The notes under the pieces are model-generated. The model was not told the origin of the DNA. It searched no databases and saw nothing but the letters and a program-made list of their open reading frames with translations. This document shows, in pieces, positions 8,761 through 17,358 of a DNA stretch of 64,000 nucleotides (positions are counted from its first letter, which is position 1; every line of letters begins with the position of its first letter). A program made the position numbers and the translations under genes. The stretch comes from Methylobacterium sp. 17Sr1-1 (GTDB taxonomy: Bacteria > Pseudomonadota > Alphaproteobacteria > Rhizobiales > Beijerinckiaceae): assembly GCF_003173775.1 (NCBI RefSeq), contig NZ_CP029552.1:2438501-2502500 (forward strand), given 5' to 3'.

Positions 8761-10241
8761 GGCAGATCGAGCTCGAAGGTCGCGCCGGGACCCGGTGCGT
8801 CAGGAGGTGGGGCGGCGAGCCGCGCCTGTCCACCATGCGCGCGGGCGATCTCGCGCACGATCGCGAGGCCGAGCCCGGTCCCGTCCGGGCGGCCGGTGAC
8901 GAAGGGATCGAACAGGCGGGCCCTGAGGGAATCGGGGACGCCCGGCCCCTGGTCCGTCACGCGGATCCGCAGCCGGTCGCCCTCCCGTCCGGCCCACAGC
9001 CGCACCACGCTCCCCGCCGGGCTGTGCTGGACCGCGTTGAGCACGAGGTTGTCGAGGGCGCGGCGGATCTGGCCGGCATCGACGAGCGGGCGCTCAGTCG
9101 TCACCTCCGCCACCGCGATCGCCGCCCCTCGCGCCCGGGCGAGATCCTCGTGGAGATGGGCGCAGTCGTGCAAGAGGAGGCCGAGATCGGTGGGGGCCAG
9201 GACCGGGCGCCGCGGCTGGGTCAGGCTCAGGAGGTCGCGCAGCAGCCGGTCCAGGCGGGCGACCTGGTCGAGCACGAGGTCGAGGGCGGCGCGGCCCCGC
9301 GCCGGATCGGCGCTGGCCAGCGCGTTCTCGGCCTTGAGCCGGATCGCCGCCAGGGGGTTGCGGATCTCGTGGGCGATGCCGGCCGCGAGCTGGCCGAGCG
9401 CGGCGAGCCGCTCGGCCTCCGCGGCGCGGTGGCGGGCGGCGGCGAGGCGGGTGCCGGCGGCGTTCAGCGCCTCGACCAGCCGGTCGAGCTCGCGCAGCCC
9501 GGTCGGGGCCAGGTGGGGCAGGTCGCCGTCTGGCGGGACACCGTCGGCATCGGCGTCGCGCCCGAGCTGGCTCTCCAGCCGGGCGATGCGCCGGCCGAGC
9601 AGCAGCAGGAGCCGCCCGAGAAGCAGGGCCGAGCCGAGGACGGTGGCGGCGAGGAAGCCGAAGCCGGCGACGAGCTGGCCGTAGGCCCGGCCCTGGTCGG
9701 TGTAGACCCGCGCCATGGTCCAGGCCGTCGCTCCCTGGATCGGGCCGCGCAGGGGGCAGCCCTGCACCACCAGGGTCTGGGTACGGGAGGCGCGCCGCGT
9801 CGCCACCGGCCGCTCGGCGCTGAAGGATTCGGCGTTGACGCGACGGATCGTGTCGATCTCGGCCGCGGGCAGGTCGGTCTTCGGACCGGTGCCCTCGTAG
9901 GTCGGGAACGCGTAGGCCGCCGAGCCGGCCGAGGCGGTCCAGATCCCGCCCTCGACCCCCGGATGGCTGGCGAGCGCCGTCACCACCACGTCGGTGAGCT
10001 GGCGCTTCAGGGCGTCGTCGACCTCCGTGACGCTGCCGGTCCAGCCGGCACCGAAGAACGCGTACCGGTCGCCGATCTCGCGGCAGGCGCGGGCGACCTG
10101 GAGCTCGGCCTGGGCGACCTGCACGGCAGCGGACTGGGTGTAGAACTCGACGAGCAGGTAGGCGGTGGCCGCCGCCGAGGCGAGGAGCAGGATCCAGAGC
10201 GCGAGGAGATGGGCACGGAGGGAGCGGAGGCGGGGGGGCAT
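8730..10241 (-). CDS. Membrane sensor histidine kinase (NtrB/DctB-like)
   Basis: A 503-residue kinase. An N-terminal membrane helix (about 10-30) and a second at about 195-220 bracket a periplasmic sensory region of about 165 residues. The HisKA box LAAGIAHEIRNPLAAIRL carries the phospho-accepting His, followed by an N-box (LDNLVLNAVQHSP), DQGPGVP and GTGLGLAIVREIARAHGG of the ATPase domain. The architecture and the sigma-54 regulator directly downstream match DctB/DctD-type systems sensing small solutes; the actual signal is unknown. Upstream lies only a decayed MFS gene, whose remnant may mark a former target. Confidence 0.9.
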   Translation of the reverse strand: MPPRLRSLRAHLLALWILLLASAAATAYLLVEFYTQSAAVQVAQAELQVARACREIGDRYAFFGAGWTGSVTEVDDALKRQLTDVVVTALASHPGVEGGIWTASAGSAAYAFPTYEGTGPKTDLPAAEIDTIRRVNAESFSAERPVATRRASRTQTLVVQGCPLRGPIQGATAWTMARVYTDQGRAYGQLVAGFGFLAATVLGSALLLGRLLLLLGRRIARLESQLGRDADADGVPPDGDLPHLAPTGLRELDRLVEALNAAGTRLAAARHRAAEAERLAALGQLAAGIAHEIRNPLAAIRLKAENALASADPARGRAALDLVLDQVARLDRLLRDLLSLTQPRRPVLAPTDLGLLLHDCAHLHEDLARARGAAIAVAEVTTERPLVDAGQIRRALDNLVLNAVQHSPAGSVVRLWAGREGDRLRIRVTDQGPGVPDSLRARLFDPFVTGRPDGTGLGLAIVREIARAHGGQARLAAPPPDAPGPGATFELDLPWTASPPPAS

Positions 10242-10334
10242 GGGACGGCGGGGCGGGCGGCTCTCGCGGAGATGACCGGAGTGGAGACGACCGGGAGTGG
10301 ACCTCCCGGGCGCGCCCGCTCTTCTCCCACACGC

Positions 10335-10720
10335 CTCCGCCCGCGCAAACCGCCGGGAGGACGACGGCCAGGAGGCCGCCGAAGACGGCGATGCCGGCCA
10401 GGATGACGAAGATCGTCTCGAGAGCGAACCCGCCGCCGGCCAGGGTGCCGCCCGGCACCGGACCGTCCACGCCGCCGAGGCGGCCGAAGCCGGCGCACCA
10501 GGCGACGCCCGCGCTGCGGACGTTGGTGCGGTAGGAGTTCGCCACCAGCCCGTAGATCAGCGTCTGCGGTCCGCTGGTGCCGAGGCCCACGATGGCGACC
10601 GTCGCCAGGAGGACACCGATCGGGAAGCCGCCGGTCAGGAGACGGATGGCCGCCGCGCCGATGAGGAAGCAGGCGGCGACCACGGGCTTCGCCCCGACGC
10701 GGTCGGCCACCCGCCTGTTG
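10335..10720 (-). pseudogene. MFS transporter C-terminal remnant (aromatic-acid symporter-like)
   Basis: The minus strand encodes only the last four membrane segments of an MFS permease: RVADRVGAKPVV, GPQTLIYGLVANSYRTNVRSAG and a WCAGFGRLGG segment resemble the AAHS (4-hydroxybenzoate/benzoate) symporters. There is no start, no N-terminal half and no proper stop; the frame runs on into the kinase gene. The upstream junction near 10720 joins unrelated sequence. Confidence 0.7.
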
Positions 10721-10925
10721 CAGCGGCACCTCGCGGAGGGGACGCCCGTCGCCGAGGATCTCACCTTCCGCTACACGGCCGCCGCCCGGACGATCCGCCA
10801 CCGCGACCGCGGCATGGCCCTCCTGTCGGCCCTGGGCGTGTTCCTCTCGGTCGTGCCCGCCCGCGCGATCTCGGTCGCGACCGGCAGCCCGTGCTTGCGG
10901 AGGAAGGTCCGGCACTCGCCATCAC

Positions 10926-11240
10926 TCGGAAAGCCTTTGCGACTTGGCAATGGGAAGTCCATGACCGCGGTAGCGTAATCCATCGACGTGGCGAAGGCGG
11001 TTCGGCGCGCCGCAACCAACCCGGCCCGTCCGATCCGGTTGCCCACCGACGTTGACGCCATCGCATTGGCCGGCCGAGGCCATTGACCGGCATGCCCGCT
11101 GATGATGGAGCGGCAGTGCCTGCACCTGCCCGCACTTCCGCAACTGTGGCGATCACTGTTCGAGCCGAGCGTCGGGCTCGGTAGGGCGAGGTTGGCGCTC
11201 ACCCCGACCCGAACCGCCGGTCCTGACCCCTTCCGGACCT
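10926..11240. repeat. Dispersed 315-bp repeat, copy A
   Basis: This stretch matches 23294-23609 in the same orientation with scattered differences over its whole length, from the shared AAAGCCTTTGCGACT to CCGGTCCTGACCCCTT. Neither copy contains a convincing gene; reading frames in the two copies differ. The region 10720-11426 otherwise holds nothing recognisable. Confidence 0.8.
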
Positions 11241-11426
11241 TCCTCCGCGCCTGTTCTGCTGTCCGCTCCGACAGCAAGAGCGGACCTGAAAGCGGCGGCC
11301 ATGACATCAGCAAGTTGGGGCACATCAGCGACCGGCTGTAAGTCGGTTTAGTCCGTACAAGGGCGTAGTTGCCCCAGGTCACCCAGCAGGCGATGCGGCA
11401 AACTCGACCGCAATGCCTTCAAGCCG

Positions 11427-11606
11427 ATGCTCTACCCAGGCCGACATCCGACGGGCAGGGTCATCCCGCGGACCGGCCTCATGACATACCAGGAGGTGGA
11501 TGCCGGCATCTACGAACTCCGGGCCATCATGGCGGCCACGGGCTCACCGCTCGTCGCCGAGCCGACCCGCGGAGCCTCGCTGGCCCCGGCCTCCATCGTG
11601 CCATGA
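11427..11606 (+). CDS. Small hypothetical ORF, possibly a gene fragment
   Basis: A 59-residue frame beginning MLYPGRHPTGRV and ending ASIVP. The frame stays open for some codons upstream of the ATG (RNAFKP), so it may be the 3' part of a decayed gene. It lies in a stretch otherwise lacking genes. No family recognised. Confidence 0.25.
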   Translation: MLYPGRHPTGRVIPRTGLMTYQEVDAGIYELRAIMAATGSPLVAEPTRGASLAPASIVP

Positions 11607-11769
11607 GGCAGAAGGGCGAGCGTGGCGTTACCTCAGGGTGTCCGCCGCCCACATGTCCATCAGGTAACGTCCGTTGAATTTTGGCTCATGTTAATATCTG
11701 TGCCGTGCTGTTTTATCTTATGTTGAATTCCATCTCATAGAAAACCATCGGAAGGAACAACGCATAACA

Positions 11770-12063
11770 ATGAGGATTTTTCGATCAGGCCCGCTGCTTG
11801 CGGGCCTGTTTCTCTCGATGACGGTGACACCAATGGACAACGAACGTCAGCAATCTGAGCAAGACCGGCAAACCGGGCAGCAGAACCAGCAAGCCTCGGA
11901 GCGCGACCGCCAGAGCGGCCAGCGCAACGAGCAATCGGGGCAAGCGAACCAGCAGACAGGACAACGCAACCAGCAATCCGGTCAGGAGAACCGACAAACG
12001 GGCCAGAGGAACGAGCAGGCATCCGAGAAGAACCGGCAGGCAGGCTTGGACGAGCGCCAGTAG
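11770..12063 (+). CDS. Glutamine/asparagine-rich repeat protein
   Basis: A 97-residue, extremely hydrophilic protein. From about residue 26 it consists of about ten imperfect 7-residue units of the type RNQQSGQ, QNRQTGQ and RNEQASE, with almost no hydrophobic residues; such a sequence is expected to be disordered or a weakly hydrophobic coiled coil. The first 21 residues (MRIFRSGPLLAGLFLSMTVTP) look like a short hydrophobic leader, but this part of the DNA also forms a strong hairpin with a T-rich trail. Translation might therefore start at the ATG at 11818 or 11833. The AT-rich 90 bases upstream would suit a promoter. No function can be assigned. Confidence 0.6.
   Translation: MRIFRSGPLLAGLFLSMTVTPMDNERQQSEQDRQTGQQNQQASERDRQSGQRNEQSGQANQQTGQRNQQSGQENRQTGQRNEQASEKNRQAGLDERQ
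11786..11808 (+). terminator. Terminator-like hairpin at the start of the Gln-rich ORF
   Basis: CAGGCCCGC and GCGGGCCTG form a 9-bp perfect stem with a 5-base loop, followed by TTTCTCTC. On its own it would be a Rho-independent terminator of a short upstream transcript or an attenuator; it also encodes the hydrophobic leader if the ATG at 11770 is used. Confidence 0.5.
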
Positions 12064-12150
12064 GGCCGGTGCGGACGATCGACATCGAACCGGCAACCCG
12101 GGCGGAGCGGGAGACGGTCTCGCTCCGCCGCGCGACAGGCGAGCCCGCTC

Positions 12151-12717
12151 ATGGAACAGCAGCACGATATCGACAGGCTCCTGCACCCCCACGTCCGTCT
12201 CTACGGGCCCGTCGACGAGGCGATGCTGGGCGATTTCCTCAAGCGCCTCGACGAGGTCATGGACGAGGATGGCCCCCTGGTCGTGGAGCTGATGACCTCG
12301 GGCGGCGACGCCGACATCGGCCGGCGGATCGCGCAGCAGGTCCGCCTGTGCCGCGAGCACCTGCACAAGGAGATGCATTTCGTCGGCATGACGACGGTCT
12401 ACTCGGCCGGCATCACCATCATGGCGGCCTTCCCCCGCTGCTGCCGCTATCTCGCCAGGGATACCGCCCTGCTGATCCACGGCCGGCGCACAAGCGGCGA
12501 CACCTCCGTCGACGGCCCGTTGCCGGCCGCCCTGCAGGTTGCCCGCTCGAAGGTCGCGGAACTGGAGAAGGGCTTGCAGCTGGAGATGCAAGGGTTCGCG
12601 GAGTTGGTGAAGGACACGGATGTTTCCGAGGACGAGATCCGCGAGCGCGCCGAAACGAACTGGTACCTGACGGCGGACGAGGCACTGGAACGCAGGCTCG
12701 TGGCGAGTCTCCTGTAG
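12151..12717 (+). CDS. ClpP-like serine protease
   Basis: A 188-residue protein of the ClpP/crotonase fold. ClpP landmarks are the oxyanion-loop region TSGGDADIGRRIAQ, the nucleophile Ser85 in TVYSAGITI, and His110 in LLIHGRR, spaced as in ClpP; helix E-like and C-terminal helices follow. Classical ClpP has GASMA around the serine, so this belongs to a divergent branch and may not partner with ClpX/ClpA. No Clp ATPase is adjacent. The M32 carboxypeptidase starts 22 bases downstream, so the two probably share a transcript and act in peptide turnover. Confidence 0.82.
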   Translation: MEQQHDIDRLLHPHVRLYGPVDEAMLGDFLKRLDEVMDEDGPLVVELMTSGGDADIGRRIAQQVRLCREHLHKEMHFVGMTTVYSAGITIMAAFPRCCRYLARDTALLIHGRRTSGDTSVDGPLPAALQVARSKVAELEKGLQLEMQGFAELVKDTDVSEDEIRERAETNWYLTADEALERRLVASLL

Positions 12718-12739
12718 TCACGAGCGAGGCAGGCACGCC

Positions 12740-14254
12740 ATGACGAAGCCGATGGAACCCTACCCCGCCTTGGAGCGGATCTTCGCCCGGGCGGCGACCT
12801 TCACGGACATCGGCGGCCTGCTGGAGTGGGACGCCGACACGATGATGCCGGCCGGGGCGGCGGACGACCGGTCCGAGCAACTCGCGACGCTGAAGCGGGT
12901 CGCGCGCGACCTGCTGGTGACCTCACGCACGCGCGACCTCCTCGACCAGGCCGAGGAAGCCTCCGGCGACCTCGGGGAGTGGCAGAAGGCCAACCTGCGA
13001 GAGATGCGCCGCGCCTTCACTGAAGCCTCGGCCGTGCCGGCCGATCTCACGGAAGCGAGCGCGCGGGCCACGTCGAAGGCACAGCAGGCCTGGCAGGAAG
13101 CGCGCAAGAACAACGACTTCGCCTCGTTCGCGCCGAAGCTGGCGAAGGTCCTGACCCTGCAGCGCGAGACCGGCGCGGCGAAAGGGGCCGCACTCGGGCT
13201 GTCACCCTACGACGCGCTCCTCGACGGCTTCGATCCGGGGCTCACCGAGGCAAAGCTGGAGGCGACCTTCGCGGGGCTTCGGAAGGTGCTCCCCGGCCTG
13301 ATCCAGGAGGCCTGCGAGCATCAGCGCCGCCGGCCCGCCCCCTCGCCCCTTTCAGGTTCATACCGGGTCGGCGACCAGAAACGGCTCGCGCGTCAGCTCC
13401 TCGACGCGGTCGGCTTCGACTTCGACCACGGGCGCCTGGACGTCAGCCCGCATCCGTTCAGCGGCGGCGCCAACCACGACGTGCGCGTCGCGGTGCGCTA
13501 TGACGAGCGCGATCCGCTCAGCTCCGTGTCCGCCGTCATGCATGAGAGCGGGCACGCGCTCTACGAGCAGGGACGTCCGGAGGAATGGCTGTACCAGCCG
13601 GTCGGTGCCCCGCGCGCCATGAGCATCCACGAGAGCCAGGCGCTGCTGATCGAGATGCAGGCTTGCCGAAACCGGGCATTCGCATCCTACCTCGGCCCAC
13701 GCGCCTCCGAGACCTTCGGCGTCGACGACCCGGCCTGGAAGGAGGCCAACCTCCACCGCCTGATGACCCGGGTCGAGCCGGGGCTGATCCGGGTCGACGC
13801 CGACGAGGTCACCTACCCGGCGCACATCCTTCTGCGGTTCGACCTGGAGCGGGCGATGGTCGCCGGGGACCTCGCCGTCGAGGACCTGCCGGGCGCCTTC
13901 GACGAGGGCATGCGGCACTGGCTCGGCCTCGACGTGCCCGATGACGCGCGGGGCTGCCTCCAAGACGTCCATTGGGCCGGCGGAAGCTGGGGTTACTTCC
14001 CAACCTACACGCTGGGGGCGATGGCGGCGGCCCAGTTGTTTCAGGCGGCCGCGCAGGCGGACTCGGACACCGTCCCGGCCCTCGGGCGGGGTGACTTCAC
14101 ACGGCTGAGGCACTGGCTGCGCGCCAACGTGCATGGCCGGGCGTCCCTCCTGGAGGCCGAGGATCTGATGGTGGCGGCGACCGGGCGTCCGCTGGAGCCG
14201 GAGGTCTTCATTGACCATCTGCGCGCACGCTACCTCGGCGAGGCGGCGCATTGA
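12740..14254 (+). CDS. M32-family metallocarboxypeptidase (Taq type)
   Basis: A 504-residue protein, the normal length for M32 carboxypeptidases. The zinc motif HESGH is at residues 268-272 (VMHESGHALYEQG), preceded by HPFSGGANHDVRVAVRY and followed by IHESQALLIEMQ and HILLRFDLERAM, all conserved blocks of the family. It removes C-terminal residues from peptides in the cytosol with broad specificity. It follows the ClpP-like gene closely; a combined role in degrading peptides released by the upstream protease is plausible. Confidence 0.92.
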   Translation: MTKPMEPYPALERIFARAATFTDIGGLLEWDADTMMPAGAADDRSEQLATLKRVARDLLVTSRTRDLLDQAEEASGDLGEWQKANLREMRRAFTEASAVPADLTEASARATSKAQQAWQEARKNNDFASFAPKLAKVLTLQRETGAAKGAALGLSPYDALLDGFDPGLTEAKLEATFAGLRKVLPGLIQEACEHQRRRPAPSPLSGSYRVGDQKRLARQLLDAVGFDFDHGRLDVSPHPFSGGANHDVRVAVRYDERDPLSSVSAVMHESGHALYEQGRPEEWLYQPVGAPRAMSIHESQALLIEMQACRNRAFASYLGPRASETFGVDDPAWKEANLHRLMTRVEPGLIRVDADEVTYPAHILLRFDLERAMVAGDLAVEDLPGAFDEGMRHWLGLDVPDDARGCLQDVHWAGGSWGYFPTYTLGAMAAAQLFQAAAQADSDTVPALGRGDFTRLRHWLRANVHGRASLLEAEDLMVAATGRPLEPEVFIDHLRARYLGEAAH

Positions 14255-14269
14255 GGCCTGGGGATGCGG

Positions 14270-15060
14270 CGGCTCCAGGCCGGCTAGCAAGCAGGCTACC
14301 GGGGGCCTTGTCCTCGAACAGGCAGCCTACTGCGTGTGGCGCTCGCCTTCGCGCGCAGATGCCCTCCGCCGTGACCGTCATGCCGAGCGCGGGCCAAACC
14401 GACGACCGCCCGCACCACGGACGCCGCTCAACGAGGAGTAGCCGGTCTCGAAGTCGTCGAGTGCCAGCCCGACCCTGAGGGCCCACACACATCATCCAGG
14501 ATCTCGCGGATGCGCGAGCCGTCGTCCATCGGCACGCTCTCGGTTATTTCCAGCTCCAGGCGGCGCGCCGGCAGGCCCGCCGCCGCCAGAGCGCCGCGCA
14601 CCACTTGCAGCAGGTCTCCCCGACGCACCTGCACCGCCGGAAGGTTGACCGCGACGCGAAGGTTCGGGGGCATGCGCAGCGCGTCGGCCACCGCGGTTCG
14701 CAGCACCGGTTCTCCGAGCGGCACGATCAGGCCCGTTTCCTCGGCGACCGAGATGAGCTCGCCCGGCGGGACCAGCCCGCGCACGGGGTGGCGCCACCGC
14801 ACGAGCGCCTCCGCGCCGACCGGCAGCCCGGCCAACGCCGATACGATGGGCCAGTAATGAACCTCGAACTCGCCGCGGGCGAGCGCCTGTCGCAGGTCAA
14901 GTTGCAATCTACGCCGCGCCTCCGCCGCCGCGTCCATTGCGGGCTCGAAGCGGCGGTGCACGTTCCGGCTCTCGTCCTTTGCGCGGTAGAGCGCACCAGA
15001 AGCGTGCGCCGCCCGGTAACGGGAAGGCCGGCGGAGATGGCCTCCTCGCTTTTATCGCAG
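14270..15060 (-). pseudogene. GGDEF-EAL protein remnant with frameshifts
   Basis: On the minus strand the tail of a GGDEF domain (ALYRAKDESRN) leads into an EAL domain: YWPIVSALAGLPVGAEALVRW (the usual EALVRW motif), PGELISVAEETGLI, NLPAVQVRRGDL and LELEITES. After ILDDV the frame shifts; LALDDFETGYSSL and then MTVTAEGI are found in other frames, and the GGDEF N-terminal half is missing. It once made or degraded cyclic-di-GMP; it is now a decayed fragment. Confidence 0.8.
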
Positions 15061-15118
15061 GTTAGGAACAGCTCGGGTTGGAGCTGATACGGATGCGTCA
15101 CGGCGCGGATCCGGCACC

Positions 15119-15838
15119 ATGAACCCACTCACTAGAAAGTTGGAGCGCTTTGCCTGTCTGTCCGACGATGATAAATCCATCCTCCAGCACGCAGCTTCCT
15201 CTCGGCTGCGCAACGTCGAGCCGCGCTGCGACATCATCGCGGAGGGAGAGACCCCGCGCCACGTCAACCTCATCCTCTCGGGATGGGCCTGTCGCTACAA
15301 GCAGTTCGAGGACGGTCGCCGCCAAATTGTGTCGTTCCTCCTGCCGGGCGACCTGTGCGACCTCAACGTCTTTCTTCTCCGCGACATGGATCATTCCATC
15401 GGCGCCCTTTCGCCCGTAACACTGGCACAGATTTCGCCCGAACAGCTGCGGCAGATGCTCGACGGCAACCTGCGCCTCACCCAGGCTCTCTGGTGGGAGA
15501 CCTTGGTCACGGCGGCCAATTACCGCGAGCGGATCGTCACTGTCGGCCGGCGCACGGCCCTCGAGCGTGTCGCTCACCTCGTGTGCGAACTCTTCCACCG
15601 CCTGAGCGTCGTCGGCCTGGTTGGCGATCGCGGCTACGAGATGCCGATCACTCAGACCGAGATGGCCGATGCCCTGGGGATCTCCTCGGTCCACGTCAAT
15701 CGCACCCTCAAGGAGCTGCGCACCGCGGAGCTGATGACCTGGAAAGGTGGGCGCATCACCATTCTGAACCTCCCTGCGCTCGAAGACGTCGGGTTGTTCA
15801 ACCCGAACTACCTCCATCTCGATCAGGGGGGCCGGTAG
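15119..15838 (+). CDS. Crp/Fnr-family transcriptional regulator
   Basis: A 239-residue regulator with an N-terminal cyclic-nucleotide-like beta-roll (EGETPRHVNLILSGWACRYK, VSFLLPGDLCDLNVFL) and a C-terminal winged helix (MPITQTEMADALGISSVHVNRTLKELR). The Fnr iron-sulphur cysteines are absent, so it is not an oxygen sensor of Fnr type. This branch is common beside HWE kinases in Methylobacterium and Rhizobiales. It is followed 90 bases later by the short HWE-like gene. Confidence 0.9.
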   Translation: MNPLTRKLERFACLSDDDKSILQHAASSRLRNVEPRCDIIAEGETPRHVNLILSGWACRYKQFEDGRRQIVSFLLPGDLCDLNVFLLRDMDHSIGALSPVTLAQISPEQLRQMLDGNLRLTQALWWETLVTAANYRERIVTVGRRTALERVAHLVCELFHRLSVVGLVGDRGYEMPITQTEMADALGISSVHVNRTLKELRTAELMTWKGGRITILNLPALEDVGLFNPNYLHLDQGGR

Positions 15839-15928
15839 CTCGATGCGCACGCGCAACCCGTTGGAACGTTACCTATGTGGCCGGTCGTTCACCTGGGTCG
15901 CTGATTGCCTTGATCGAGGGAGCACCGC

Positions 15929-17023
15929 GTGAGTGTTGAGCATCGACGAGGCCAACCCTGGCCCCAGGACGGCGGCCAAGCCGGAGCCCTGATCCGTGCC
16001 CGTGACTGGTCGACCACGCCGCTCGGCGTTCCCACCTCATGGCCGAGAGGCCTTCGGAGTGCCGTCGACCTGATCCTGCGCGCGTCGGTCCCGATGGTCC
16101 TTGGCTGGGAGCCTCCTGGCTTCCTGGTGGGCAACGACGCGGCCTCAGCCCTGACCGGGGTGGACCCTTCCGATTTGATCGGTTCCAGGCTGGCGGAGGT
16201 CTGGCCCGAGCTCGTCGAACACGCGGCCGATCCGCTCGGGGCCGCTTTGGCAGGCCGGGCCACCGAGTTGTCCGGCGTCACGCTCTGGCCGGCACGAACC
16301 CGGCTCGACCTCGCCTGCTCCCCCCTCGTCGACGAGGGCGACGGTCCCGCAGGTATGCTCATCATCCTGCGTGAAGCCAGCCCGGCTACCTCGCAGATGT
16401 CCGACCGAGATCAGGCAGGGGTTTCCGAGCTGAGACGCCAGATCCGCAACACCCTCGGAGTGACTCGAGCGGTGGTGAGACGCAGCATCCAGACGAGCGA
16501 CACGCTGGAGGACCTCGCTCTCCACCTCGACGGGCGCCTCGACGCGATCGCCCGCGTGCAGTCCATCTTCAGCAGTGCTTCGGCGGCCGATGCAGACCTG
16601 TCGCTGGTGGTGGCGGAGGAACTGCTCGCCCTCCAGATCCGAGAGGATGAGCGAGTGACGCTCACGGGGCCCGACATCCGCCTGCCGCAGCGGCTGGGGG
16701 AGCGGCTGGGCCTGGCCATCCATGAGCTGGCCACCAACGCCATCAAGTACGGCGCGCTCGCCATGCCGTCCGGGCGGATCGCAATCAGCTGGCGGGTGGA
16801 CGAGGCGATTGCGCGGCGGCTCGTCCTCACCTGGAAGGAGAGTGGCGGCCTGACCCAGGTGGGAGCGCCGCGGCGTTCCGGCTTCGGCTCCGAGCTGCTC
16901 CTGAAGACACTGCCCTACGAGATAAAGGCGGAGGTGAGCTGGGACGTCGAGCCCACCGGCCTGCGTTGCGTGATTGCCCTGCCGCTCGGCGCCGCTCAGG
17001 CGAGGAGCGCCTCGGCGACCTGA
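15929..17023 (+). CDS. HWE-type sensor protein lacking the phospho-accepting histidine
   Basis: A 364-residue protein starting at a GTG with GAGGGAG upstream. Residues about 15-150 form a PAS-like domain closely resembling the N-terminus of the large kinase nearby (DWSTTPLGVPTSWP versus DWAATPLGPTEGWA). The HWE dimerisation helix reads ELRRQIRNTLGV, where the related kinase has ELQHRTRNLLGV: the His is replaced by Arg (codon CGC). The ATPase N-box (LAIHELATNAIKYGAL) and the later W and G-containing segments are present. It may bind ATP but cannot autophosphorylate at the usual site, so it may be a decoy, a dimer partner of the large kinase, or decaying. Its 3' end overlaps the convergent receiver gene by 28 bases. 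Confidence 0.85.
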   Translation: MSVEHRRGQPWPQDGGQAGALIRARDWSTTPLGVPTSWPRGLRSAVDLILRASVPMVLGWEPPGFLVGNDAASALTGVDPSDLIGSRLAEVWPELVEHAADPLGAALAGRATELSGVTLWPARTRLDLACSPLVDEGDGPAGMLIILREASPATSQMSDRDQAGVSELRRQIRNTLGVTRAVVRRSIQTSDTLEDLALHLDGRLDAIARVQSIFSSASAADADLSLVVAEELLALQIREDERVTLTGPDIRLPQRLGERLGLAIHELATNAIKYGALAMPSGRIAISWRVDEAIARRLVLTWKESGGLTQVGAPRRSGFGSELLLKTLPYEIKAEVSWDVEPTGLRCVIALPLGAAQARSASAT

Positions 17024-17358
17024 GCCGCGACGAGCGGCTTGCCGAAGAACTGCGCCCGCGCGTAGCGCTTCGGGATCGTTTCCTGATCGTAGCCGGTGGC
17101 GAACACGAACGGCACCCCCCGCGCTTCCAGCGCGTCGGCAACGGTGTAGGCCATCTCACCTTGCAAGTTGATGTCGAGCACGGCTCCATCGAGGCGGGCC
17201 GTCGCGGTGATCAGGTCGAGAGCCTCCTCCACGCTCGGCACCGGGCCGACCACCTCAGCGCCGCGGCTCTCGAACACCTCGGCCATTTCCTGCGCCAAGA
17301 AGTACTCGTCCTCGACCAGCAGTACGCGGTAGCCGGCGGAGGGGTCCGTCGAGGTCAT
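16996..17358 (-). CDS. Single-domain response regulator (receiver only)
   Basis: A 120-residue CheY-like receiver with the acidic pocket LLVEDEYFLA, phospho-acceptor Asp in GAVLDINLQGE, Thr in VFATGYD and Lys in FFGKPL. It has no output domain, as is usual for receivers paired with HWE kinases. Its start overlaps the end of the giant kinase gene by 4 bases (ATGA), so the two are translationally coupled and very likely cognate. Confidence 0.92.
   Translation of the reverse strand: MTSTDPSAGYRVLLVEDEYFLAQEMAEVFESRGAEVVGPVPSVEEALDLITATARLDGAVLDINLQGEMAYTVADALEARGVPFVFATGYDQETIPKRYARAQFFGKPLVAAQVAEALLA

Noticed and set aside
9094..10764. 556-residue minus-strand frame as one protein
   Set aside because: Only the first part (MFS remnant) is real; the rest is out-of-frame translation of the histidine kinase.
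10720..11426. Minus-strand frame 10771-11382 as a gene
   Set aside because: It spans the dispersed repeat and unrelated flank; the frame is not conserved in repeat copy B.
11785..12591. 268-residue minus-strand frame with many Leu-rich heptads
   Set aside because: It is the antisense of the Gln-rich repeat protein and the ClpP-like gene; the apparent LLVxL repeats are just the complement of the CAGCAG-type codons.
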